A DNA stretch of 64,000 nt from Aplectana chamaeleonis (Eukaryota; Nematoda; Chromadorea; Rhabditida; Cosmocercidae), in NCBI GenBank assembly GCA_029168955.1, contig JAPDOI010001219.1:62001-126000 (forward strand). The letters are read 5' to 3'. The position numbers were made by a program, and so were the translations under genes. The notes below the pieces were generated by a model. It searched no databases. It was not told the DNA's origin and saw only the letters and a list, made by a program, of their open reading frames with translations. Position 1 is the first letter of the stretch, and the number at the start of each line of letters is the position of its first letter. Of the stretch, positions 24,758 to 35,871 are shown in pieces.

Positions 24758-27046
24758 GATGTGTGAGTAGGATTCCAAGAGCGCACAGGATGCCGTAGAA
24801 GGCGTACGGGAGACACGGTGTTGAGAGTGGGTGGACGTGCCGCAGAAAGTGTGTGGGACTCCATATGGGAGTGCGCAGGACGCCGTAGAAAGTGTGCGGA
24901 CCCATATGGGGAGTGGCAGGACGCCGTAGAAAGTGTGCGGGACCCATATGGGAGTGCGCCGGACGCCGTAGAGAAAGTCTGTGGGACCCGTTTGGGAGCG
25001 CGCCGGGCGCCGGTAACAGAAAGTGTGCGGTGACCCGCCATATGGGAGTGCGCCGGACGCCATAGAAAGTCTGTGGGGACCCACACATTTGGAGAGTGCG
25101 CCGGACGCCGTAGAAAGTGTGTGGTACCCCATATGGAGTGCGCCGGACGCCGTAGAAGGTTATTGTGGGACTCATTTGGGAGTGCGCCGGACGCCGTAGA
25201 AAAAGTGTGTGGGACCCACATGGGAGTGGCAGGACGCCGTAGAAAGTGAGTGGGACCCATATGGGAGTGCGCCGGACGCCGTAGAAAGTGTGTGGTACCC
25301 ATATGGGAGTGCGCCGGACGCCGTAGAAGGTGTGTGGGACTCATTTGGGAGTGCGCCGGACGCCGTAGAAAGTGTGTGGTACCCATATGGGAGCGCCGGA
25401 CGCCGTAGAAGGTGTGTGGGACTCATTTGGGAGCGCCGGACGCCGTAGAAGGTGTGTGGGACTCATTTGGGAGTGCCGGACGCCGTAGAAAGCGTGTGGG
25501 ACCCACATGGGAGTGGCAGGACGCCGCAGAAAGTGTGTGGGACCCATATGGGAGCGCCGGACGCCGTAGAAAGTGTGTGGTACCCATATGGGAGTGCGCC
25601 GGACGCCGTAGAAGGTGTGTGGGACTCATTTGGGAGTGCGCCGGACGCCGTAGAAAGTGTGTGGGACCCATATGGGGAGTGGCAGGACGCCGTAGAAAGT
25701 GTGTGGGACCCATATGGGAGTGGCAGGACGCCGTAGAAAGTGTGTGACGCCCATGTGGGTCGCCGGACGCCGTAGAAAGTGTGGTACCGATTTGGAGTGC
25801 GCGGACGCCGTAGAAAGTGTGTGGTACCCATATGGGAGGCCGGACGCCGTAGAAGGTGTGTGGACTCATTTGGGAGGCGCCGGACGCCGTAGAAAGTGTG
25901 TGGTACCCATATGGGAGCGCCGGACGCCGTAGAAGCCGTGTGGGACTCATTTGGGAGTGCGCCGGACGCCGTAGAAAGTGTGTGGGACCCACATGGGAGT
26001 GGCAGGACGCCGTAGAAAGTGTGGGACTCATTTGGGAGCGCCGGACGCCGTAGAAAGTGTGTGGGACCCATATGGGAGTGCGCCAGACGCCGCAGAAAGT
26101 GTGTGGGACTCATTTGGGAGGCGCCGGACGCCGTAGAAAGTGTGTGGGACCCACATGGGAGTGGCAGGACGCCGTAGAAAGTGTGTGGGACCCACATGGG
26201 AGTGGCAGGACGCCGTAGAAAGTGTGACACCCATATGGGAGTGCGCCGGACGCCGTAGAAAGTGTGCGGGACCCATATGGAGCGCGCTGACGCCGTAGAA
26301 AGTCTGTGGGACCCATTTGGGAGCGCCGGACGCCGTAGAAAGTGTGGGACCCATTTGGGGTGCGCCGGGCGCCGTAGAAAGTGTGCGGGACCCACATGGG
26401 AGTGGCAGGGACGCCGTAGAAAGTGTGTGGGACTCATTTGGGAGGCGCTGACGCCATAGAAAGTGTGTGTGGGACCCATATGGGAGTGCGCCGGACGCCG
26501 TAGAAAGTGTGCGGGACTCATGTGGGAGTGCGCCGGACGCCGTAGAAAGTGTGTGGACCCATATGGCAGTGCGCCAGACGCCGTAGAAAGTGTGGACTCA
26601 TTTGGGAGTGCGCCGGACGCCGTAGAAAGTGTGTGGGACCCATATGGGAGTGCGCCGGACGCCGCAGAAAGTGTGCGGGACTCATATGGGAGTGCGCCGA
26701 ACGCCGTAGAAAGTGTGTGGGACTCATTTGGGAGTGCGTCGGACGCCGTAGAAGGTGTGTGGGACCCATATGGGAGTGGCAGGACGCCGTAGAAAGTGTG
26801 TGACACCCATATGGGAGTGCGCCGGACGCCGTAGAAAGTGAAAGTGTGTGGGACCCATATGGGAGTGCGCCGGACGCCGTAGAAAGTCTGTGGGACCCAT
26901 TTGGGAGTGCGCCTGACGCCGTAGAAAGTGTGTGGGACCAATTTGGGAGTGCGCCGGACGCCGTAGAAAGTGTGCAGGACCCAAGTGGGAGTGCGCAGGA
27001 CGCTTTGATAAGTGCATGGGACCCCACTGGAAGTGCGGAGGTCGCT
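24758..27046 (-). repeat. Second 42-bp satellite array, about 54 units, inverted
   Basis: This has the same unit as 11586-18515, read here as GGACGCCGTAGAAAGTGTGTG followed by a GGACCCATATGGGAGTGCGCC-like part. A 547-codon open frame on the minus strand (25463-27106) exists only because 42 is divisible by three. It starts within the carrier flank and has no domain other than the 14-residue repeat. Units here are more uniform in size than in the first array, though several lack two or three bases. Confidence 0.95.
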
Positions 27047-28611
27047 TCTGAAAGGCACAATCCAACCCTCAGGGGGAAATTTGGTATAATAGTCCGCCCA
27101 CCACAAATGTTATTCAGGGCGCTGAACACAATTATGTAGTCCTTTCAAGTTTCAGTAGATTACGGAAGATAACGACCGGAAGATCATAAGCGACCATTTT
27201 GCTTTTTTTCTCAAAGGGAACTCTTTGCTAAAAAGAAAATGAAATTTGTAACTGTTTTGCTTCGCTATAAAAGGGTTATGATTTGGCATTGAAGAAATCA
27301 CGAGAATCTCGTTAAAAGAAGTGAAATACTTCTTGTGTATGATTTGGCACATTTGCCACGAGGAACGCCAAAAAGTGAGTGAAATGATGGACCATTGATT
27401 TTGGCCGTGCACTTGTTTAATAAACAACAAAAATTGAGAGTAGCATTGAAAAACAAATCACACCCGTATTTTCTCCAATCAAGCTAATAATTACAGCCTG
27501 GCCTTGCAAAGCTGAGAATCAAGTTTTGGCGTTCACCAAAAATTCAGAAACGCATAATTTCGAATATTACTGATTTCCTCATGTCTGTATATTTGCTAGC
27601 GGATAAGTAATGAACCACATTTGTATCAGAAACAATATTGTGGTGTAGCGCGAAGCGCACCAGATTTGGTTTTGAACTGGCCACGCGCAACCCCTTTTTC
27701 GAAATCTCAATTCAGAGTGAACGTAGGAATTAGAGCTAAATTGCATGAAAAAGAGCGCAAAAAGCTGGGTATACCACCCAAAAATGGTTTGGAATGGGTC
27801 ACTGGTTTTCGAGTAAAAAATGAAAGGCCGCTCGGATTTGTTGTTAATCTCCTTTTTTTCAGAAGAGCGTTCACGATCTTGCGGGTACACTTAAAATTGA
27901 GCTAGAGCTCATTTTCGGACAGGAGGCTGAAAAAGGGATGCAGGTCTCTCCTATTCCAATTTGAACTTGATACCTTAACTTTGAAGGGTACCTCAAAATC
28001 GTGGGTTTATATACTAAATTAGCCGTGGAGCACGAAAACTGCTTTTTTTCTGCTACGGCTGTGGAGACCAGCATGTGGGTGAATCTGCAGCCAATCAACA
28101 CAGGGCGTCGGAGATAAGTACTGAACTTGTCCGAATCCGTACTCATGACACCTCATAGATCGATAATCAATATTATCGAATTTCGCGCTTTTTGCACAAA
28201 ATGCGGCTAGGACTGGTGATTGGCGATGGGATTGGTTTTCTTGGTTGGAGAATTTTGATCATCAGTCATTATCGATAAATACCAATCAATAAAATCAATT
28301 TTTTCGCCTGTTGCACAGAATGCCGGAATGATTTTTGATTGTTGATCGCTCTAAGTCCCTTGTCAGGGAAATTCTTCTCATCATGCAAGATCAAGTATTA
28401 AACTAGATTTTCTTCAATTATCGATAACATTGAGTTCTCAAGCATAATGCACAAAATGCGGCAATGAGTGATATTTTTATGGTTTTGGGTCATAAGTTTC
28501 AGAAATTGTACTCATACGACAATATCGTCTGTTAGATGTTTCATCATTCCAAAATGGAAATCGTTGAGTAAAATTGAAGTTAGAAAGGAACCTTCGGGAA
28601 AATATGTGAAA

Positions 28612-29106
28612 TTTCTGAAAATTTAGCTCTCCTGGCAAAAGTAGATTTGGCAATGGTGGGAAAAAGCTTCAAAAAATATCTTGAACTATCTTAAAAAATG
28701 ATTTGGCGTAAAATGGCCTGAAATATAAAAAGCTAGGAAATGAAGTGAAATAACCAAAAATGCGATTTGGTGGTCGATCATTTCACAAGCTTCTCCGTTA
28801 AACTTATCAAAACGAAATCAAGCGCGCAACAGTAAGCCATTTTGAAAGCTGTAATAAGGAATCAGCAAGGTCAAACTAGGCGAACTCCATTCCATATCGT
28901 GCTTGATTTCACTTTGATAAGTTTAATGGAGAAGCTTGTGAAATGATCGACCACCAAATCGCATTTTTGGTTATTTCACTTTATTGCCTAGCTTTTTATA
29001 TTTCCAGGCCATTTACGCCAAATCATTTTTAAGATATTTCAAGATATTTTTGAAGCTTTTTCCACCATTGCCAAATCGCTACTTTTGCCAGGAAGCTAAA
29101 TTTTCA
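28612..29106. repeat. Hairpin in the terminal block of unit 2
   Basis: 28612-28830 pairs with 28900-29106, matching the hairpin at 9487-10005 in inverted position. The right arm ends exactly at the unit boundary. Confidence 0.8.
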
Positions 29107-30119
29107 GAAATGCTTATTTGAAGGGGCATCATAAAAGAAGATTAGCGGTCGAGTCTCCGGTCGATTGATCCCATTTGAGCGAGAACAGGACGGCGGTAAT
29201 TTCGGGTCGTTTTCAGCCAAAATCGCCGAGGTGTCGCTAGGCGGAGAGAACCTCCAGGTCAGGTGTTACTGTTTTAAAAGAGTCTACACTAAAGTGCACT
29301 TGTAAACACTAATGACTTGCGCCCTAGAGAAGAACGACTGTTGAGGCGAAAAAAGGCGAAAAAACGCTGTTTTGACACATCTGAGTGATGTGAAAAATGG
29401 AGTTCAACGAATTGGACTGCTGCAATGTTTAGTTAGATGAAGATAACAAAAAGGTTACTGGCCGAGTCTCAGGTCGATTGATACCGTTTGCGCCGAGAAC
29501 GTGGCCCGGTAAGTGATCGAAATATGGTTGCTTGAAAATGGGAGGAATCGAAATCTATATCTCATTATGTCAGCCTGAATCCCTTCATAATGTTCCACTA
29601 GAATACACACAATAGTTATATAAACACATTCAATCCTCCGACACCAATTCCGCCTTCGCGGTTCGCGCACTCGATTGATTGTGTCACGCCTATATGCCTT
29701 GTTGCAGAGTAAGACATGTGTGGGGTCAAAGGAAGAGCTCTCAATGCTGATTCCAAAAATCTCTTCGGATTCCAGAATGGACCACTTTGAACAGAGTTAT
29801 GGGAAAAGGACGCAAAAGACGCGTTTTTGCGTCTTTTTCGTCCAAAACGCAAAAGATACGGCCTGTCTTGTACCACTAAATTTCTCCTTGATTCTCCGGA
29901 ATCCTCCCGTATTCTGTCAGAAAATGGCGATTTCTGACAGAATACGTACCCGGCTTTAGCATCCGAATTGGCGGTTTTGGGGTCAGTAAGGATGAGTTCT
30001 ACATCAAGACTCTTTCGGGACTCAGGAAGAATGGTGGGGCGCGGCTTACACTCCAGGAAACTCCTGAGCGAAACGGTTGGGGAATACGAGTGAACGCGGA
30101 AGGATCTCAGTGGTCCATA

Positions 30120-30260
30120 GGGCGCGTGGTGTGCCTGACCAAAGTACGCGTACGCAAGTGCGCTTCTCCTCCCCCTTCACACACGTACGCACGCAAGCGC
30201 GTGCACACCTATATGTATGCGCCCTCACGCGCAAATGCACGCGCTCCCAGAGACTGAAAT
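30120..30260. repeat. ACGC/CACG-rich low-complexity stretch
   Basis: Loose alternation of ACGC, GTGC and CACAC words gives frames rich in R, T, C and H on both strands. A similar but shorter stretch lies at 49520-49595. No gene is inferred. Confidence 0.6.
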
Positions 30261-30595
30261 TTACGCACGCTCATTTAAACACGCTGTATATGCGTGTATA
30301 CGTGCTCATACTCTCCAGTTCGAAGTAAATTTTACTCGGGCCCGCTACGAGCGGGTGATCGCATATGATGCTTACAGGTGTGAGGAAATCTTGGTAAAAT
30401 CTTGGTAGATGAATTTAATAGATGAATCTTGGCTGCTCACCCCCTGAATTCAGTGGGCTCAGGTACTCAGGGCGACGGCCGGCGCCCCACATCTCGAGGG
30501 TGCCGCCAGCGGCGAATCCAGGCTGCATGCGACGGGTGGTCGCCTCGTGGCGCCAGACTGAGAGGAGGGCAGGCGATCAGTGAGAAAGGCTGTCT

Positions 30596-31286
30596 TACTC
30601 AGGCACTCGGGGGACGGCCCGCCACACTTTTGAGGCCGAAACGGCCAAAACCTCGAGAGAGTCATTCGACCATCCGCGCCCGTCTCTCGACCGCCACGCA
30701 GATTCTCGACCGCGACGCGTCTTCGCACATCGGCAGTCACAGCCATCCGCGCCCCTACGCCGTCGCTCAGGATCATCAACATGTTTAGACAAAAGTATTG
30801 ACAATCTTGCTGGTATAAAGCTCCTCATCTCACTGTGTTCCTCAGTCGGCTCTTCGGAGCCGGACCTGGAAGGTGGCCTCGAGTCACTTTCCAGAAGATC
30901 CACCGGACACCGGGGATAATTTTGGTCGCCGAGGAGAGAGGCCTCACGGCTCGGGAGGGTGGTACCCAACTGGGGGCCATCTCCCACGGTCCACGGTGGG
31001 GTGCACCCCACTGCGGACCATAGCGGTGGGGTCAACTCCTCCCTCCGTAGGGATCCCAACAGGGGTGGACTATCCCCGTGTCCCTGAACGAATCCGGAAA
31101 CGCCGAAAATGGACATGGACAGTTTTTGAGCCGCTTATGGACAAATTTTGGACCGCTTGGGGGCCGGGGACCGACAGGTTTTATTGGGGGTCGCCGATCC
31201 GCGCACCTTTCGACATTGATGCGCTGATCGGAGGCGCGGCTCGGCGGCCAATGGGGCGGCGGCCGTAGCTCCCGAGTGCCTGAGTA
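30596..31286. mobile_element. TA-flanked element with CTCAGGCACTCGGG ends
   Basis: TA at 30596-30597 precedes CTCAGGCACTCGGG, and CCCGAGTGCCTGAG precedes TA at 31285-31286. The 687-bp interior is GC-rich. It contains copy 2 of the LTR-like interspersed repeat. The termini resemble those of the enclosing fold-back element, so the two are probably related families. Confidence 0.7.
30800..31060 (+). repeat. Interspersed repeat, copy 2 of 3 (LTR-like)
   Basis: This shares the order CTCATCTCAC, GCCGGACCTGGAAGGTGGC, GAGTCACTTTCC, CTCGGGAGGGTGGT with the copies at 5100 and 31490. A TATAAAG-like word lies at its start (30814). Ends are not defined. Confidence 0.5.
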
Positions 31287-31489
31287 CCTATTGGTTGAGG
31301 TCACTTTTGGAATCATTAGCGCTACCCGGCCCTTTCCACTGATCTGCCCGCCCTTCTCACTGTCTGGCGCCTCAAGACGACCACCTTATGCGACGCACAC
31401 GCTGCGCGGATATTGGCTCGCCCGCGAGCCACAAAGCACGCCACGCCATCTTCAATTCGGCCGGTTGTAAAGACAATTGATAATGTTCA

Positions 31490-31760
31490 CGAATGATCAC
31501 GTCGTAACGTGCTTATCACGTGCACAGCCGGTATAAAAGGTGTCTCATCTCACTAGAGTACTCATTCGGCATTCGAATGCCGGCCCTGGAAGGTGACTTC
31601 GAGTCACTCTCCGGAGGCCAGCATATTTTTAACTGCTGAGGGGATAGGGGTATTCCCACGGCTGGGGTGCGGCTTTCGACGCGATCCGCGGGGAGGGTGG
31701 TCCTTCACCGCAGACTGCGGCGGACCGCGTAGTCTGGTAGAATTTTTCCGTACTGTCCCG
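31490..31760 (+). repeat. Interspersed repeat, copy 3 of 3, with TATAAAAG box
   Basis: GCCGGTATAAAAGGTG near 31528 is followed about 30 bases on by the conserved CTCACT...CATTCGGC block, then GGCCCTGGAAGGTGACTT and GAGTCACTCTCCGGAGG. A TATA box and downstream conserved start in a dispersed repeat would fit the promoter part of a long terminal repeat. This is an inference from layout only. Confidence 0.5.
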
Positions 31761-32178
31761 ACCAGAGTACGGGAAAATTCCTGACAGATTTCGGAAAAAT
31801 TCTGCCAGAAAACGAGAAAAATCTGCCAGAAAACGGTAAAATTACTACCAAAGGAGGGCAAAATCGTTCCGTAATCTGGCACAATTTTCCCGTAATACTC
31901 CGGCCTGAGTAGGAACAGTTTGGTCCCCTTATAGATTAGCCTTGGAGCGCGAGCGCTGCTGAGTTTTAGCATTGGAGCGCATTTTCGCACGCTGTCTACC
32001 TCAGGCCCATGCCCGCGCAACTAATCCTTCGTTGAAATGTGGCTCTCAGGAAGGAGAGCTAATTTTAGATGTTTTGCTGTGTTTTTCATGATTCTTTCTT
32101 CACTGATGAAATAGTCAGGCGCTAAACCTTCGTTTTCTGATGAAAACTCGAAAACGATATCTATCGTGGACACTGCCT

Positions 32179-32727
32179 TTAAAGGCAGTAGTCGCGCTCA
32201 AATATGATTATCTTCTTTTCCTCTCTAAACCCTTTTCTGGGTATAGAGTAGTAGAACCCTATGAGAAAAAACCGCGAAAAATAAGCTGTTCTGGGGCCAA
32301 ATTCGAAGCCTGAACTTTCTTGTCTTTTGATGGTGGACGAGTCCACCCCACATCATCGGCATCGATGATTCTCTAATATCAAGAACATCAGCTGGCTTGA
32401 ACTTGAATTTCAATAAATGAATTTTCGGATTTATGTACACATCTAGTCAAAAACATTGGTTGAAGTGCTTGCTTTCATTGTTGAACTGTTTTAATAGGTA
32501 AATTTGCATTTATTTCTTCCTTTGAGTGTCGACGATTTTCGACTGCTTGGCATGAGACTGTGATCTTTCTGTGCATGTGTGCACGAACTGGAAATTTAGA
32601 GTCTTAATAACTCTAATTCTATCCCGTTTTACACCGCGCTACCTTCATAGTTTTTGAGCTGTTTTTATATCTAAGCTGATTTTTGTAGTTTTTTCGATAA
32701 CGTTTTCATCATGACCACTGCCTTTAA
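32179..32727. mobile_element. TTAA element G, GTGGTCGCGATG subfamily
   Basis: The 541-bp element at 32183-32723 begins AGGCAGTAGTCGCG and ends CATGACCACTGCCT, between TTAA at 32179 and TTAA at 32724. It shares its left TTAA with element F. The complete copies at 34481-35025 (inverted) and 51063-51595 (same orientation) belong to the same subfamily. Confidence 0.85.
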
Positions 32728-33023
32728 GTTGCGTTTCTCTTTCTGTGAAGAAAACAGGTCGTGGAACGAGGGGTTCGGACGTGGTTGTCTGACATATTGT
32801 AATAGAGAGCATTAAGTACAGCACCACAACAAGTACATGAGAGAAAAGTATTTTTACATAACGATATAATAGACATATTTTTAAGCAGCATTTAAATTTC
32901 CGGAATTTCTGAGTCTCATTTTGAACACTTTCGCAATAAATGTTTTGTAACACCATGACGCTTTGGGACAGATCAATTTTGATACAAAGTAAAGACATCA
33001 AAACAAGAATTTAAAAAATCTCG

Positions 33024-33516
33024 TTAAAGGCAGTGTTCACGATGATTTTCGTTCCCGAGTTTTCCATTCAAAACAATGCGTTGGCAACCAAGGGTTACCA
33101 GAATTGCGGAGAAACAGCCAGAACGGCACTAAAACGCCTTATTTCAGTGACATTATTCTCTGGCCTGGACTAGTTGTTCGGTTGGATGAACATGTTCACG
33201 GTGGTTGCCACAGGTAAAAAATGGGGCTTATAAAAAATTGAAGATTAGTTTAGGCAAAACAATATAAGTTAGGGTTTGAAAGAAAGTACGGAGCAACTGA
33301 AAGCAGATACTTGTAAACGACGGATCCACAAAAGATTTCATTGTCACAACGAACAGTTCCTGTGAGAGTAAAGAGGCGGGGTGAGAGTAAAGGTTTTGTG
33401 CCCTTCTGGTGCGTTTTTCTCGATTTCTTCTGTCATGTCCAGTTGTACCCGGGGGCCAAGGAATCGATTCAGCGACTAATCTCAAAATCGGTGATTATCG
33501 TGAACACTGCCTTTAA
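33024..33516. mobile_element. TTAA element H, first of four joined end to end
   Basis: The element spans 33028-33512, with ends AGGCAGTGTTCACGATG and TATCGTGAACACTGCCT and TTAA on both sides. Its right TTAA (33513-33516) is also the left TTAA of the next element. Confidence 0.85.
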
Positions 33517-34005
33517 AGGCACGTACACCCTCAGATATGAATTTTGAGATTTTAATGGAATTGTGTAGAAGACCCTTCCTGTATAACATGTGCAAAATGC
33601 CAGATCTCATTTCCTCCAAATAAGCGAGAAATAAGCGACCACCACAGGCCCGACCCCCTTCGCTCACCACCACAGGCCCGACCCCCTAACAGATTTTCGA
33701 ACTCGTTAGCGGCTCGATGGATCGATGAATTCCAACAAGTCGCCGTTCTTTCAGTCCATTACCAGACTATCTCCTTAATCCTGGCTTTCCCTCGCGCAAC
33801 GATTGCGAACGAAGAGAAATACAGGCCTGAGAAAACTCGTCCGCCAATTTCTCACCCCAAAAATCTAGGTATCTTTGAAGATACATAACTCTCTTCAAAG
33901 GGGGTCTTGGACGATTTCGGAGATACCACTGTGATCAGCGTGTGACTGTCTCCAAGATAAGCATGAAATCTGAAAATTAATTTTCTAGGTGTCCTGTGCT
34001 TTTAA
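33513..34005. mobile_element. TTAA element I, second in the chain
   Basis: The element spans 33517-34001, beginning AGGCACGTACACCCTCAG and ending AGGTGTCCTGTGCTT. The interior matches 36963-37392, the split element at 50991-52345 and, inverted, 53293-54253, so this is a subfamily distinct from its chain neighbours. TTAA at 34002-34005 is shared with element J. Confidence 0.8.
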
Positions 34006-34480
34006 AGACACAGTCCAACCTCGGAATCAATTTTTCTTTTTTCTGTTTGTCTTGGAGAAAATGTAACGCTGATCACAATGGTGTCTCAGAATCGCTCAAA
34101 ACTCACTACGAACGGAGTTACGGCTCCTCAAAAATCTCGATTTTGAGCGGGTAGAAGTTCACGGACGAGTTGTCTCGAGCCTGTATTTTCTCGTTATTCG
34201 TAGCTATCGTTCTGAAGCAGGCCACAATATAAAGCCAGGCCAAAAACAAATCGAAAGAACATACGTTTTCAATAAAATCATTCGCTCGTCTCTCCTCTAT
34301 TGAGGTCGGAAACATGCCAGTGGGCGTTACCCATTTTCTTCCAGAGGGCGTGGCCGACTTTTTCCTGGCTTTTTCTCGCTTATTTGAGCAAACTGAGATT
34401 TCGCGCTTGGCAGGGTTGCTAAAGGCGGCGACCGGATCATAATATCAAAAATTACCTCTGAGGTTGGACTGTGCCTTTAA
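34002..34480. mobile_element. TTAA element J, third in the chain
   Basis: The element spans 34006-34476, with ends AGACACAGTCCAACCTC and GAGGTTGGACTGTGCCT. A similar GAGGTTGGGATTGTGCC sequence lies beside the satellite array at 11560-11577, and its inverse at 27050-27075. TTAA at 34477-34480 is shared with element K. Confidence 0.8.
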
Positions 34481-35029
34481 AGGCAGTGGTCGCGATGAAA
34501 GACGTTATCGAAAAAGTACAAAAATCAGCTTAGAGCAAAAACAGCTCCAAAAACTATGAAGGTAGCGCGGTGAAAAATAGGCTAGAATTCAGAGTTATTA
34601 AGACCCCAAATTTCCAGTTCGTGCACACGTGCACAGAAAGATCTGATCTCATGCCAAGCGGTCAAAAATCATCGACACTCGGAGGAAGAAATAAACGCAA
34701 ATTTACCTAATAAAACAGTTGAACAATGAAAGCAAGCACTTCAACCGATGTTTTTGACTAGATGTGTACATAAATCCGAAGGTTCATTGATTGAAATTCA
34801 ATTTCAAGCCAGCTGATGTTCTTGATTTTAGAGATCATCGATGCCGATGAGGTGGGGCTTGCTCGTCCACTATAAAAAAGGCAAGAAAGTTCAGGCTTCC
34901 AAATTTGTGGCCCAGAACAGCGTTTTTTCATGATTTTTTTCATATAGGTTCTACTACTCTATACTCAGAAGAGGGTTTAGAGAAGGGAAAAAGAAGACGA
35001 GCTCATTTGAGCGCGACCACTGCCTTTAA
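34477..35029. mobile_element. TTAA element K, fourth in the chain
   Basis: The element spans 34481-35025, beginning AGGCAGTGGTCGCGATGAAA and ending GCGCGACCACTGCCT. It is the inverted equivalent of element G along its whole length. TTAA at 35026-35029 closes the chain. Confidence 0.85.
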
Positions 35030-35870
35030 ATGGGGGCAGGCCCAACCCCCCCCCCGCAACTTGTTTTCGTGCTTTTTCCCTGCAGCTTCTCATTATTTTT
35101 CTTTTTTCTGATTGCCAGATCTACCTTCTCATGAAGAGAGACCACAGCCGCTCTTATTGCGAATCTTGCCTTTGAACAGCATCTCTAGGGCCCGTAGATT
35201 CCGCCAAAAAATTGTATGAAATTGCGCAAGTGCTTTTCATGTAGAAGTAAAATTCCTCCCACAGTTGCGGACAACCATTCTTCCCACACCGAGTGCAAAC
35301 GAAATCGTAGTGGGATCGCAGGATTCCGACCCGGTAAGATCATGTCCCAGCACGATTGTCTTCCAGCTGAATGCTGCAATAACGATTGTCTGCAACTGTT
35401 GACGGGATTTTCTACGATGGCAGTATTTATATACTGTTGAACGGGATTTAAAAAGAAATAGATTGCATGATTACATAGAGAGGTCTCATAACTTCTAGAT
35501 ATCGGTACATTCCACGTTCGACTTTCCATAAATCTCGGCATGGTAGTATCTCGTAGTTGTATTCTTGAGCAGTAGACCGAGAATTTTCAGCTTTATTCGG
35601 CTAACGTTTCGGCAATCACGCCTTCTTCAGAGCCTGGAAGCCAAAGATACATAAGGAAACTAGCCGTCCAAGCACCATTTCAGAACAAAAGGACTAATTT
35701 TACAGAAAACTCACAAAAGCGACACCGTATGGCGATTTAAAATAGCTAACCTTTAGTGTGCAGACTGAAGCCTGCCTTTAAACTTTACATTACATTAACT
35801 TCACTTCTCTTGCATAAAATGGTACGCTTGCATGTACGATTGTAATAATTGGTGAAACCTGTGCTTAGGA
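35030..35870. other. Intergenic stretch with no supported gene
   Basis: A lone TGCCTTTAA near 35773 looks like the right end of a TTAA-family element whose left end I cannot find. No coding segment is recognisable. Confidence 0.4.
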
Positions 35871-35871
35871 T

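Larger units (their letters stand above)
24160..29111 (+). mobile_element. Satellite-bearing unit 2 (4.9 kb), inverted relative to unit 1
   Basis: The unit spans 24165-29106, from TGTGGTGTGCGCG to GCTAAATTTTCA, and is flanked by GAAAT at 24160-24164 and 29107-29111. The opposite palindrome arm preserves the empty site at 22109-22113 (ATTTC on the + strand), with matching sequence on both sides. Order, from the right end: 1.47-kb terminal block with hairpin (27639-29106), unique sequence, satellite array, spacer, and a ~365-bp terminal block (24165-24530). It differs from unit 1 mainly in having about one third as many satellite units. No protein-coding domains of a retroelement are seen. Confidence 0.8.
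21171..31911. mobile_element. Large fold-back element with TA ends
   Basis: TA at 21171-21172 is followed by CTCAGGCC; GGCCTGAG is followed by TA at 31910-31911. Apart from insertions, the element is a long palindrome hinged near 23275. 21200-22065 pairs with 29140-29960, 22105-22390 with 23880-24159, and 22930-23150 with 23400-23630. The right arm is broken by satellite unit 2 and by about 1.8 kb around 29960-31770. A TA target suggests a Tc1/mariner-type mechanism, but no transposase is visible. Confidence 0.65.
20991..32182. mobile_element. TTAA element F, split by a 10.7-kb fold-back element
   Basis: The left part, 20995-21170, starts AGGCAGTGTCACACGATGAG after TTAA at 20991-20994. The right part, 31912-32178, ends CTATCGTGGACACTGCCT before TTAA at 32179-32182. 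The rejoined length is about 443 bp. Both parts match element A (7687-7926 and 19908-20123), which shows the junction CGAGTTTTCCGAGGAACAG without this insertion. Confidence 0.8.

Noticed and set aside
25463..27106. 547-codon minus-strand open frame as a repeat-protein gene
   Set aside because: It begins in the carrier flank and then runs through the satellite; there is no signal peptide, domain or splice context, and the same array is open in other frames too.
9482..29111. A single inverted duplication explaining both satellite units
   Set aside because: The units sit in different host elements with separate target duplications, and the sequence between and outside them does not continue the mirror symmetry expected of one duplication event.
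30429..31116. GC-rich frames on both strands as exons
   Set aside because: They arise from a GC-rich repeat block with terminal inverted repeats (30596-31286) and have low-complexity, Arg/Pro-rich composition.
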